NCBI GenBank assembly: GCA_002352445.1
Contig: DEIL01000020.1
Location: forward strand, 5,132 to 69,131
Reading direction: 5' to 3'
DNA from: Desulfobulbaceae bacterium UBA2775
Lineage (GTDB): Bacteria > Desulfobacterota > Desulfobulbia > Desulfobulbales > Desulfocapsaceae
Length of the DNA stretch: 64,000 nucleotides
This document shows, piece after piece, positions 9,335-18,035 of this stretch. How positions within the stretch are numbered: position 1 is the stretch's first letter; the number at the start of each line of letters is the position of its first letter. The notes beneath the pieces were generated by a model. The model had not been told where the DNA came from, made no database searches, and saw only the letters and a list, made by a program, of their open reading frames with translations. The translations under genes and the position numbers were made by a program.

Positions 9335-9712
9335 ATTCTTCCAGCAAGAAATAGGATTTTACTGGCAAAAAAGACGGGAGAGAATTCTCAAATTCCAATG
9401 GATTTTGATTTCAAAAAACTGTCGGGAAGTCATTTTGGTGTCCACTGGAGTGATAATGAAACCAAGGTAAAAATCAGGTTCAACAAACGTGTTGCAGATT
9501 ATGTCAGAAAGAGAGCATGGCATCTGAGCCAGGAGATAGCAGGATGTAAAACCGGTGATCTGATCTTGTCTCTAACGGTAAACCACCTGCTGGAACTGAA
9601 ACGATGGATTTTGTCATGGGGCGGCGATGCACAGGTACTGGAGCCAGACTTTTTCGCTCATGATATTATTCAAGCAATAAGCGAAACTGCTGAACTTTAT
9701 AGTTTGAAATAA
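9335..9712 (+). pseudogene. C-terminal remnant of a WYL-domain transcriptional regulator
   Basis: The readable protein from the ATG at 9398 is 104 residues, and similarity seems to extend upstream to about 9335, where a TGA interrupts the frame. The stretch IPMDFDFKK...SGSHFGV, followed by VKIRFNKRVADYVRKRAWH and LELKRWILSWGGDAQVLEP, is typical of the WCX extension at the C-terminus of WYL-domain regulators. The N-terminal HTH and the WYL core are missing, so it is unlikely to bind DNA. A short translated product from 9398 cannot be excluded. Confidence 0.6.
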
Positions 9713-9761
9713 GCAGAGATGTAATGATAGACTTAGGGAGAGAAATGGCCCCGGTTTTATA

Positions 9762-9796
9762 AAAATAGTGGTTCATCCGGATGAACCTGATTTTTC
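9762..9796. terminator. Bidirectional terminator-like palindrome
   Basis: A perfect 18-bp palindrome (GGTTCATCCGGATGAACC, 9770-9787) is flanked by an A-rich tract on the left and a T-rich tract on the right. It lies between the rightward WYL remnant and the leftward small gene at 9850, so it could terminate transcripts from both sides. Confidence 0.55.
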
Positions 9797-9849
9797 TATT
9801 CACCCTGTAAAAATATTGCCAGGCATTTCATAAAAAAGCCGGATTAAAA

Positions 9850-10104
9850 TTAACCGGAATCCGAACATCTTATCGTGGTATCGGGCAAACCCTTTGGGCA
9901 TGGAGTGACCCTGATATATTTCACATTAGAACATGGGAATATATACAATGAACCTTCGACCTCCACTGTAAACTGATTGTTTTGGGTAGATTTTCCAATT
10001 ATTTTCTGCACAGTTCCCGATTCCCCTTCTTTTGATTTGGGAATATAAAATACCATTTTGCTTTTATCCATAAAACGTATTGTCATCTTACGTTTATTTG
10101 CCAT
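9850..10104 (-). CDS. Small conserved-looking protein of unknown function
   Basis: 84 residues from the ATG at 10104. A GTG at 10110 is also in frame, but the GAGAGG ribosome-binding site directly abuts it and is correctly spaced (5 nt) for the ATG, which decides the start. The protein is basic at its N-terminus (ANKRKMTIRFMDKSKMVF) and rich in beta-type residues, with a C-terminal Cys pair region (PCSNVKYIRVTPCP). No transmembrane segment or known domain recognised. Isolated between remnants and a MITE-like element; its good ribosome-binding site argues it is expressed. Confidence 0.55.
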   Translation of the reverse strand: MANKRKMTIRFMDKSKMVFYIPKSKEGESGTVQKIIGKSTQNNQFTVEVEGSLYIFPCSNVKYIRVTPCPKGLPDTTIRCSDSG

Positions 10105-10127
10105 GTCCACCTCTCTAACTATAAAGA

Positions 10128-10318
10128 ATTCTGATTACGTATGAAACTCAGCTACGCCAAAAGCCTATGCGTAGGAGCCCGGTACTCTGGGCGATTGTTG
10201 CTCCATAGCAAAATGTCGATTTAATCGCCCAGGGGACTGGGCTCCTACAAAGCGTTGTAGTTTAAGTGAGTTATCTTGTATGTTCTGTTTATGGCTGAGT
10301 TTCATACGTAATCAGAAT
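10128..10318. mobile_element. MITE-like element with nested palindromes
   Basis: Perfect 25-bp terminal inverted repeats (10128-10152 and 10294-10318; each contains CTGATTACGTATGAAACTCA or its complement) enclose 141 bp with no coding capacity. Inside is a second, imperfect inverted repeat of about 26 bp (beginning GTAGGAGCCC near 10171, complement ending GGGCTCCTAC near 10247). The whole 191-bp unit could fold into a long cruciform. No obvious target-site duplication. A diverged copy of the terminal repeat occurs at 52114-52136. Confidence 0.7.
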
Positions 10319-10473
10319 GAGAATAGAATGTTATTAATCCCTTTGAAACACAACCATATTACCCAACAATTTAATGTAAGGCAAACTATGGAATAAATAG
10401 GAGTTTAACAACACTGGATTCTTTTAATCCCTATAAGATCTGAATAAGAGGGACAGGAGGATACAGAGACAAA
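10319..10473. other. Intergenic spacer
   Basis: 155 bp between the MITE-like element and the end of the SagB-type gene. AT-rich; I see no gene, hairpin or promoter of note. Confidence 0.4.
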
Positions 10474-11229
10474 TTAGTACTTACCAACCGGTGCAAGGTA
10501 GATAGTGAACTGTTCTTCGCCATCCACCCTGATCAATTCGTCCATGGCCTCCTGATCATATGCTGCGATGGCACAAGTTCCCGCCTGGATTGCTTCACAC
10601 GCCAGGTAGAGATTCTGGCACACATGCCCCGCATCGATCAAAATCACCCGATGTGCTGCATGGAGGTAGCGCCACTCCATACGATTGGGTACTGTCGTCC
10701 AGACAAATACAACAGCACTATTGGCAACAAACTTCTGACCCAGTACTGCCTGTGAAAGTCTTATTTTGTTCTGATCATCTGTGGAATACATTAAAACGAG
10801 TTCATTAGAGAGAGGAAGGTAGCGGTAGAGTCCGGGGGGAATCTTCTCCACTCTGTGAATGAACAGATAGGTTTCAAAACTATGCCTGGCTCCGGCTGAA
10901 GGCACTGTACGAAAATGGGGAGATTGTCCCCCCTGCTTTCTTTGTCCCTGTGTCGCCCAGAGGAGAAACGCCAGCTCTTCAACCTTCAGGTATTCGTCAT
11001 AATATTTTCGCCTACTTCGCCGATTACCAATGGCGTCTGCCAGATCTGTGTCTTGTATAATCTGACTCCAGGACTCCCTGTCGGGAAGGTTGATGCGGAG
11101 TAACTGTTGATCGACTGCTTCCTGCAATGGTGGTATAGGTACCCCTCTGTTCTGGGCACTTGCCCGAAAGTCGATTGTCTTACGAAGACTGTCTTTTAAA
11201 AAATCACGATGCAGTTTAAATTCATCCAT
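10474..11229 (-). CDS. SagB/ThcOx-type nitroreductase-family dehydrogenase
   Basis: 251 residues. Flavin-dependent nitroreductase-fold oxidoreductase of the SagB type: RRSRRKYYDE (FMN-phosphate region), VPSAGARHSFE, HAAHRVILIDAGHVCQNLYLACEA and the C-terminal APVGK. Some members oxidise azolines in thiazole/oxazole-modified peptides, but many stand alone with unknown substrates. No cyclodehydratase (YcaO), precursor peptide or radical peptide-maturation gene is nearby, so a peptide-modifying role is not supported here. AAGGAG precedes the ATG. Just upstream lies a 36-bp hairpin. Divergent from trmFO. Confidence 0.85.
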   Translation of the reverse strand: MDEFKLHRDFLKDSLRKTIDFRASAQNRGVPIPPLQEAVDQQLLRINLPDRESWSQIIQDTDLADAIGNRRSRRKYYDEYLKVEELAFLLWATQGQRKQGGQSPHFRTVPSAGARHSFETYLFIHRVEKIPPGLYRYLPLSNELVLMYSTDDQNKIRLSQAVLGQKFVANSAVVFVWTTVPNRMEWRYLHAAHRVILIDAGHVCQNLYLACEAIQAGTCAIAAYDQEAMDELIRVDGEEQFTIYLAPVGKY

Positions 11230-11241
11230 GGAACAACTCCT

Positions 11242-11277
11242 TAATAAACTAACCCGACTATTCGGGGTAGTTTATTA
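11242..11277. repeat. Near-perfect 36-bp hairpin upstream of the SagB-type gene
   Basis: Two 16-bp arms (15 of 16 paired) with a CTAT loop, carrying the core ACTAACCCGA. The same decamer recurs at 11340, 48 bp upstream of trmFO, and at 41552 upstream of tamA. It could be an operator for the divergent sagB-like/trmFO pair or a dispersed repeat; it has no T-tract on either side. Confidence 0.5.
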
Positions 11278-11387
11278 CTGATTGATGGTTTTGCAAAAAA
11301 CTGTATATTCAAAGCGCATAAATTTTATCATCTTGATGTACTAACCCGAATAAATCGTAATTTCAATTACCAGCAGCCCTAAACAAC

Positions 11388-12710
11388 ATGACGAATAAGC
11401 ATACAATAACAATAATTGGCGGCGGACTGGCAGGAAGTGAAGCTGCATGGCAGATAGCAAACAGGAACTGCAGGGTCAGGTTGATTGATATGAAACCACA
11501 CACATTCAGTCCTGTACACTCACAGAGAGAACTTGCTGAACTGGTCTGCAGTAACTCCTTCAGATCCAACGACCCCTCTTCGGCAATAGGGCTCCTGAAA
11601 GAGGAAATGAGAAGGTGCAACTCCCTAATCGTGCAAAAGGCTGATGAAACAGCAGTCCCTGCCGGCAAAGCACTGGCTGTAGACAGAGATCTTTTTGCAA
11701 AAAAAGTTACCGAGAATCTTGAACAACACCCTCTTGTCGAAATAGTAAGAGAAGAGATCTCAGAAATTCCGCCTGAATCATCTTCCTATACGATTATTGC
11801 AACAGGACCACTCACCTCGGAACCCCTGGCCGAATCCCTGGCAACTCTTACCGGTCGTGATCGCCTTGCCTTCTACGATGCCATTGCTCCAATAGTATAT
11901 ACTGAATCACTGAACATGGATATCATCTATTGCAAATCCCGGTATGATGACGGGCCGGGAGATTATTTAAACTGCCCGATGGATAAGGAATCGTATCTCC
12001 ATTTCATAGAGGAACTTGGCAAAGCCACCTGTGTACCCCTGAAGAGCTTTGAGGAGATAAAGTATTTTGAAGGCTGCCTTCCTGTTGAAGTTATTCGCTC
12101 CCGTGGAGATGATACCCTGCGTTTCGGGCCAATGAAACCCGTAGGCCTGGAGGATCCAAAAACAGGGAAAACTCCATATGCAGTAGTTCAGCTAAGGAAA
12201 GAAAACAGACAGGAAACCACATACAATATGGTCGGTTTCCAGACAAAACTTACTTATAGCGAACAAAAACGAATATTCAGTCTCATTCCCGGGATGGAGA
12301 AGGTTGAATTTGCCAGGCTGGGATCTATCCACAGAAATACCTTTATCTGCGCTCCCGAACTTCTGCAGCCAACCCTGCAATTCAAAACCCGCCCTGACCT
12401 GCTTCTGGCCGGTCAATTATCAGGGGTTGAAGGATATATAGAGTCTGCTGCCATGGGATTGCTGGCCGGTATCAACTCTGCCCGTCTGGCCTCAGGCAAC
12501 TCCCCTGTCATTCCCCCGCCCGAAACTGCTCTCGGAGCACTTATCCGCCATTTAACTGAGAGTGAACCGAAAAAATTCCAGCCGTCTAATATCAACTTTG
12601 GACTCTTCCCGCTCTGGGAGAAAAAGGTGCCGAAAAAACTCAAAGGAAGGCTACGTGCAGAGAAGGGACTTGAGGCACTGCAAAACTGGATGAAGGATGA
12701 GGAGTTTTAG
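11388..12710 (+). CDS. trmFO: Methylenetetrahydrofolate--tRNA-(uracil-5-)-methyltransferase TrmFO
   Basis: 440 residues, normal length. The enzyme methylates U54 of tRNA to ribothymidine, using 5,10-methylene-THF as carbon donor and FAD as reductant. The N-terminal FAD-binding motif is IIGGGLAGSEAAW. Characteristic blocks include CSNSFRSNDPSSAIGLLKEEMR (read here as 11555-11615), AGKALAVDRDLF, the Cys-containing YFEGCLPVEV, LRFGPMKPVGL and AGQLSGVEGYIESAAMGLL. No convincing ribosome-binding site precedes the ATG, but the family's start is conserved here. Its stop overlaps the convergent neighbour's end by 4 bp. Confidence 0.96.
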   Translation: MTNKHTITIIGGGLAGSEAAWQIANRNCRVRLIDMKPHTFSPVHSQRELAELVCSNSFRSNDPSSAIGLLKEEMRRCNSLIVQKADETAVPAGKALAVDRDLFAKKVTENLEQHPLVEIVREEISEIPPESSSYTIIATGPLTSEPLAESLATLTGRDRLAFYDAIAPIVYTESLNMDIIYCKSRYDDGPGDYLNCPMDKESYLHFIEELGKATCVPLKSFEEIKYFEGCLPVEVIRSRGDDTLRFGPMKPVGLEDPKTGKTPYAVVQLRKENRQETTYNMVGFQTKLTYSEQKRIFSLIPGMEKVEFARLGSIHRNTFICAPELLQPTLQFKTRPDLLLAGQLSGVEGYIESAAMGLLAGINSARLASGNSPVIPPPETALGALIRHLTESEPKKFQPSNINFGLFPLWEKKVPKKLKGRLRAEKGLEALQNWMKDEEF

Positions 12711-14485
12711 CTTGATTGCTCCCTTAACCCCCAGTAAGGATATTCCACATGGTAATCTGCTACCGCTCCAGGACTATGTTCTCTGCTTGCAACAAGCCAT
12801 AAGCGGTTGCTTTTAGGGAAGCCCGGTTCGGTTTCCCTGCCCGCAGGTGAGGGATGGAGAACCAGTGCATTATCGGCACTGTATTCAATATCACCGGAAC
12901 CTTTAAAGATACCAAGGTGAGGCTCTTCGGAATAGGATCCGGCTAAACCTCTGGTAAGCTCGGAAATCACCAGAAAAGAGACCTGTAGCTCATCACGAAT
13001 CGATTCAAGTTGACGAAGCCAGGCATCAATACCGGTTCGCCGCTCAGAAAAGTCTTTAAACGGCAGTTTATGTAAACTGTCGATCACTACAACGGTATAT
13101 TCGTTTCCGGTTTCATGGCGAATAAAATCAATATGTTTACGCATCAGGGCAGGATTCACCTTTCTATCATTGATTACCCGCAAAAACCTAAACATCTGCT
13201 GCAGACTGCTGCATGCCGCATCATACCTCTCCTTTACCTCTTCTCCATCTCTCATACTTTTTAATTCAGAGGTTGAGAGTTTGCTTAGTCTGCTCAGGGT
13301 ACGCTGATAGATCTTCTGTCTGCCGTTTTCGAAATCGTAATAGAGAACAGGTATTTTTCTCAGGGCCATCTCGGTTGCAATCTGGATCATAAAGGTAGAC
13401 TTACCAACCTTGGGAGCACCTCCAACTACATTAATCCCATGTATACCTCCAAGGGCTGTATCCAGGAGGGGAAATCCCGATGAAAGCTTGAGATATTCCT
13501 CTCCCCGTTCTTTAACAAGATTCTCTACAAACAGCCTATATTCCCGTTTTGGTGTGGCAAATGGAGAAAATGATCTCGACCCTTTAACCATAGCACTGAC
13601 TTCTCTGGCAAATCCTTTGCCGGAATCTTTTGCCAGTTGCCAGAAAGAATATTTCGTCGGTGAATGAGCAGGCCAATAGAGGATTCTCGCCTTAAACCCC
13701 AGACGTGAAGCCAGATTTTTGGCGGCAAGTTCAGCTTCAGAACTATTTGTTATAACAATGAAAATGTTTTTCAGATGAACAAACGGTTCAGAGGAGAGTT
13801 TCTCCAAACCGTTGTAATGGGATACCGCTACTCCAGGAAACCCAAGCTGTTTCAGGGTCAACAAGTTTTCTTCACCCTCACAGATAAAGAGAGTCCCCTG
13901 TTCACATCGTTTAATATCCTGGAGATTGAACAGGTTGTAGGGTTCGATACTGAAGCTTTCGTTACCATGCCAAAAAAAATCTTCCGGACGATCAGGATAA
14001 ACGCAGCGAGCGGAATAACAGTTGCCGTCCTCCTGTCGATAAGGGTAGACAATATACCTGCCATTAAACCCAATCTGCATTTCCAGTAGAGTTGCCTCCG
14101 TCACCCCGGCAGCTGCAAATTTATTTATCAGGCCAGGGGTAAGGCGATCTCTGTACTGCCGGATTTCATCATTAATGTTTTCAATGGGATATTCAGGCTG
14201 AGCAGTTATTTTATCCTGGTCAGGAACAAAACCGGGAACTTCATCCAGGTCGATCCCGGCAAGATGGGCAAACCAAAGGGCAAATCCTCCGGGTACACAA
14301 CGATTCAGGCAGCGAAAATAGCCATAAAAGAAGCCCTCTCTATTCAAATAAACAACAATTCGGCCACTCTTAAAACCATGATCGCGACAAAATGGACAAT
14401 CAGCATTAAAAATCTTCTGATCCTGATACTCACCCTGCAGATGTTTGAAGTAAAAGCGCTCTATGGAATTATCACCATTAGCCAT
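12707..14485 (-). CDS. Primase-helicase-like protein (zinc finger, degenerate toprim, RecA-like ATPase)
   Basis: 592 residues with a T7 gp4-like order of domains. The N-terminal zinc site has Cys30, Cys33, Cys59 and Cys63. A toprim-like region (about 195-265) has an acidic ICEGEE motif (Glu203), but where the DxD metal pair belongs it reads VITNSSEAEL, so the second metal motif is missing. A C-terminal DnaB/RadA-type ATPase (about 330-590) has Walker A GGAPKVGKST (355-364) and Walker B VVVIDSLHK. The ATPase looks intact, the primase doubtful. AGGGT lies six bases before the ATG. It is downstream of the HEAT/cNMP/PilZ gene on the same strand (40 bp gap). Neighbours are chromosomal housekeeping genes, not phage genes. 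Role unknown. Confidence 0.75.
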   Translation of the reverse strand: MANGDNSIERFYFKHLQGEYQDQKIFNADCPFCRDHGFKSGRIVVYLNREGFFYGYFRCLNRCVPGGFALWFAHLAGIDLDEVPGFVPDQDKITAQPEYPIENINDEIRQYRDRLTPGLINKFAAAGVTEATLLEMQIGFNGRYIVYPYRQEDGNCYSARCVYPDRPEDFFWHGNESFSIEPYNLFNLQDIKRCEQGTLFICEGEENLLTLKQLGFPGVAVSHYNGLEKLSSEPFVHLKNIFIVITNSSEAELAAKNLASRLGFKARILYWPAHSPTKYSFWQLAKDSGKGFAREVSAMVKGSRSFSPFATPKREYRLFVENLVKERGEEYLKLSSGFPLLDTALGGIHGINVVGGAPKVGKSTFMIQIATEMALRKIPVLYYDFENGRQKIYQRTLSRLSKLSTSELKSMRDGEEVKERYDAACSSLQQMFRFLRVINDRKVNPALMRKHIDFIRHETGNEYTVVVIDSLHKLPFKDFSERRTGIDAWLRQLESIRDELQVSFLVISELTRGLAGSYSEEPHLGIFKGSGDIEYSADNALVLHPSPAGRETEPGFPKSNRLWLVASREHSPGAVADYHVEYPYWGLREQSS

Positions 14486-14525
14486 AAAAGACCCTGCTTT
14501 TTTTCATTTCCATTGTACCCACGTG

Positions 14526-17500
14526 CTATCCTTCAACCTTTGATTGTTCCCGAATCGCCGATAAGATTTCATTAAACTGCAGATTACTGATTGCCGTTTC
14601 AAACTTGACATGAACGGAATATTCATCTTCCGAGTCAGGATTCTCTTTCACGGCTAAGATATCACCTATAATTCCAGTATATTGCCCAACATCACCATCG
14701 AAAGGCATCATAATTTTCACTTTCCTTCCAAGAATTAGTCGAGCATTTTCTTTTTTTGGTATTTGCAACCAGTAGGAGATGCCTCCCTGGGAAATATCAA
14801 AAAGATCTACCTCCGAACTCACCCCGGTGGTCTGCCCACTGTTATCCAGCAAAAGTGTGTCAACTCGTCCGGAAATTTCATGGCGCTCATGCTCTCGACG
14901 ATCATGCGCAGATTGGCTGAGGATGCCTTCGACACTCTCAAACCCGAGACAAAAATCTCGCAGCTTTTGTTCCAGGTCGGGAAACTGCTCTCTCCATTGA
15001 CGCATTTTCTCAAGCCTGAGTAGAGAAATATCAGTAATACCAACACTGGCAACTGAAATGGTCCAGACAGAGGCATCAAAAAAAGAACCGGCACCAATAA
15101 TTTTACCTTTACCCAAGGTTTTGACGAGAATGCTATTACCCTTATCCCGAAAAAACAGTTTCACTTTCCCTGAATTAATAAAGTAAAGAGCGGTTTGAAG
15201 TGCTCCCTGGTGCGCTACTATTTCCTCATTTTCATATTCCTTATGCTGCAGGGAATGATACAGAGAGTTAAATTCATCCGTCGTCAGGGATTCATAGAGC
15301 TTGCTCCAGATTTCCAGATGAGTTTTATCTATGACAGCTTTCCTGTGAGAGATAATTTCTGCTGCACGAATTATATCGCCCAGGGCAGTTTCATTAATGT
15401 CAATCAACCATTCCCTTAATTTTTCAGCCTGAACAAAATTTCTGGTCTGTGTTGTTTGTGCAATCAACTCAACAAGCTGCTTCCTCGCCTGTTCTTCTTC
15501 TCCTCTACCCAAAAGCATCCGGATGGCCTGTTCCTCTGCAAGTCCAGTAATTATTCTTTCACCGGGTGAAGTCTTCCCTCTTTTAACAGCCTGTCTGATG
15601 GCATTTTTGCGTAACTGACTCGCCTGCACATGCCATTTTTTATCCTTCTTCTGGTCATTTTCGAGAATGTTTATCGCCTTTTCTGCTTCAGCCCAGACAA
15701 GATCTGAAATTTTTCTGGTGCCCCGCCGACCGCGATTCTTTAGAAACCCCTGCACCGCTTTGACAGCAGCCGGGCCTGAGCACCCACTCAGTGTCTCCAG
15801 CAGCTGAACTAACAGGGAATCTCTGTTCTTTTCACTGAAATTTTCATGTTCGGCCAACAATTTTGCCAGATGGCCTGCAACTTCAGGATCACAAAACCGT
15901 ACAAGGGCACTGATAATCTCAATTTTAATGAGCTCCGAAGAGTCATCAAGAGCCATAAGCAGAAGTTTCTTTCTTCTCTGTCCACCAATTTTATACAAGC
16001 AGAGAAATGCCTCACGCTGAACACGAAAATCCTCATGGGATAAATATGGCAGGACTGCTTCCCCATCTTCTTCTCCACCAGTCTCTGCCAGTAATTTTAA
16101 CAGGTTGGACTTTCCGTACCACGCCATATGCTCATTTATCCGTTCTTTGACAATCTCTGCGACAAACTGATCACAGGAGGTCAAAAGATCGATGACTTTG
16201 AAGCGATGCTCAAAATCCTGAGCCTCTGTCAAAGATTCCACCAAAAATCTAGATGCCACAGGGCCCTGCCAAATAAGCCTGTTGCTGAGCACATCACTGC
16301 GGGGGTCCAAAAAACATTTATCAAGAAGTTCCGGCAAACTCGATCTCTGTATCCCTCTGTCCTGTGCATGTCCTACAATAGCTCGTGAGATTGAACTTTT
16401 CCGCAACGTCCCCGAACGAATCTGATGAAACAGACTGAGTATAACATCCCCTCGAGCCTCCTCTCCGCTCTGCCAGTAATGCTGCATTGCACGCTCAAGC
16501 AAAATAACAGCTCTTTCAAAGAGCCTGTCACTTCTCTCCGTCTCCCGAATCCATTTAAACAGTCTCTGCAGCAACGGGTCGACATAGTTCCATTCACCGT
16601 CGGAAACAAAATTTTCACTGATTAAGATGAGCGCATTGAGAAGTTGAGTCCGATCGGAAGTTTCACCGGTATCCAATTGATTTACCAGCTTTTGCAAAAG
16701 AGTATCCAGATTGGAATGATCAGCAGAGTGCGTGATCTGGCTGACAACATCTGGAAGATGCTCCAAAAGCTCAGCGCTTTGCAAATTGGAAACATTTCCC
16801 TGCATTATTCCCTTAATTCCGGCCTGAATGCGCTGTTTTTTCCTCTCTTGTTCACCTTCACGAAGAAGTCTTCTTGCCTTCTCGGAACTAACAAACTGCT
16901 TCCCTTTCTCAGTATTCATCAGCCGCAAAAGCACCCTTTCGATCACCTGCGCCAGGGGCGGTTGATCACCTTCTTTTAAATGTATTTTCTCTAACTGATC
17001 CCGGAGAACAAGGATAATACTCCCTAACGTTTCGGTATTGAGAAGAGCTAGCTGTGCATCATAAAGAGTTCGCCCGAACCCGTCAGGATACTCCTGCAAC
17101 ATGAGAACAGAAAGTGCCGGTGATCTGAGATTATCCACCAGCATACTTCCAAGCCCGGAAGCGACATAGCTGCGATCTTCATACGCCATGAACTCTTCAC
17201 TGCGCTTGAGAATTTGAGGAAAAAGATCAGACCGGCACATGGTCTTCTTTTTCTGGAGTTCACGGAGAATATATCCGATTCCGGCCGTGAGAAGATCAAC
17301 AGCTTTATCTTCATTTTCAAAACTGCTTGCCAGCTTTTCCCTGACATCAAGGCTGTTATCCTTTCCGAACAGATATGCAAGAAGTTCCGATTGAACTTTA
17401 AAAACTTTTTTTGGTGCGGACCCATGTTCTGCAGGAACAGCAGTTTCCGGAGTAACAGCCGGATCCGGTTCTGGAAAATAACTGCTCAGACCCAGGCTGG

Positions 17501-17894
17501 TAATGTACTCAACACCCCCTCCTTCTTTATGAATTTTATTAATTTTAGCGTTAAAAATTGAAATAATCTGCCCAAAAGCAAATTTGTCCATGGAGGAATC
17601 AATCAACAATCTGTTAACCCCGAGACTTTCCATCTGTCTATAAACAATAAGATTGGAAAAAGAGGAAAGAGTTTCCTCCTCCAGAGGAAAACGACCCAGG
17701 AAAGGCTGCCTGCTTTTCAGAGAAACCTCCAGCTTCCCGTAACGGCTGAGAAAATGGCGCAACGCTTTATACCCAAGTTCAACCGCACTGGCTACCTGGG
17801 GAGCAGCCGGAGGATAGAGGCGACTCGTCACAATTGCGTTATTAAAAGACCGGAGTGCTTCGATTCCATCTTTCTGCGGCTCAATTTGACTCAT
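14526..17894 (-). CDS. Large HEAT-repeat protein with cNMP-binding-like and C-terminal PilZ domains
   Basis: 1122 residues, no signal peptide, probably cytoplasmic. The N-terminal helical part is unassigned. A long central array of helical HEAT/armadillo-like repeats follows (clear around 590-720, e.g. LPYLSHEDFRVQREAFLCLY). Residues about 887-985 resemble a cyclic-nucleotide-binding jelly roll (ALYFINSGKVKLFF, LGKGKIIGAGSFF). Residues 999-1115 form a PilZ domain with RREHERHE (RxxxR) and DISQGGIS (D/NxSxxG), the c-di-GMP contact motifs. It therefore probably integrates c-di-GMP with a second ligand through a scaffold. GGAG eight bases before the ATG supports the start. Between maf and the primase-like gene on the same strand. 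Confidence 0.8.
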   Translation of the reverse strand: MSQIEPQKDGIEALRSFNNAIVTSRLYPPAAPQVASAVELGYKALRHFLSRYGKLEVSLKSRQPFLGRFPLEEETLSSFSNLIVYRQMESLGVNRLLIDSSMDKFAFGQIISIFNAKINKIHKEGGGVEYITSLGLSSYFPEPDPAVTPETAVPAEHGSAPKKVFKVQSELLAYLFGKDNSLDVREKLASSFENEDKAVDLLTAGIGYILRELQKKKTMCRSDLFPQILKRSEEFMAYEDRSYVASGLGSMLVDNLRSPALSVLMLQEYPDGFGRTLYDAQLALLNTETLGSIILVLRDQLEKIHLKEGDQPPLAQVIERVLLRLMNTEKGKQFVSSEKARRLLREGEQERKKQRIQAGIKGIMQGNVSNLQSAELLEHLPDVVSQITHSADHSNLDTLLQKLVNQLDTGETSDRTQLLNALILISENFVSDGEWNYVDPLLQRLFKWIRETERSDRLFERAVILLERAMQHYWQSGEEARGDVILSLFHQIRSGTLRKSSISRAIVGHAQDRGIQRSSLPELLDKCFLDPRSDVLSNRLIWQGPVASRFLVESLTEAQDFEHRFKVIDLLTSCDQFVAEIVKERINEHMAWYGKSNLLKLLAETGGEEDGEAVLPYLSHEDFRVQREAFLCLYKIGGQRRKKLLLMALDDSSELIKIEIISALVRFCDPEVAGHLAKLLAEHENFSEKNRDSLLVQLLETLSGCSGPAAVKAVQGFLKNRGRRGTRKISDLVWAEAEKAINILENDQKKDKKWHVQASQLRKNAIRQAVKRGKTSPGERIITGLAEEQAIRMLLGRGEEEQARKQLVELIAQTTQTRNFVQAEKLREWLIDINETALGDIIRAAEIISHRKAVIDKTHLEIWSKLYESLTTDEFNSLYHSLQHKEYENEEIVAHQGALQTALYFINSGKVKLFFRDKGNSILVKTLGKGKIIGAGSFFDASVWTISVASVGITDISLLRLEKMRQWREQFPDLEQKLRDFCLGFESVEGILSQSAHDRREHERHEISGRVDTLLLDNSGQTTGVSSEVDLFDISQGGISYWLQIPKKENARLILGRKVKIMMPFDGDVGQYTGIIGDILAVKENPDSEDEYSVHVKFETAISNLQFNEILSAIREQSKVEG

Positions 17895-18035
17895 TCATTT
17901 ACTCCGTTTTTCAAAACACTACTACTATGAGTTGTATAATTGATGGCTAAGTTAAAAAGTCCGATCTACGGGTTTATAATTAAGGATTTCAGTTGACGGT
18001 AGGTGAATTCAGATCCCTGAACATACCTGCACCTG

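Noticed and set aside
12707..14485. Prophage or satellite origin for the primase-helicase-like gene
   Set aside because: No integrase, capsid, terminase or other phage gene is near; both neighbours are chromosomal-type genes, and the maf-HEAT/PilZ-primase order suggests a resident cluster.
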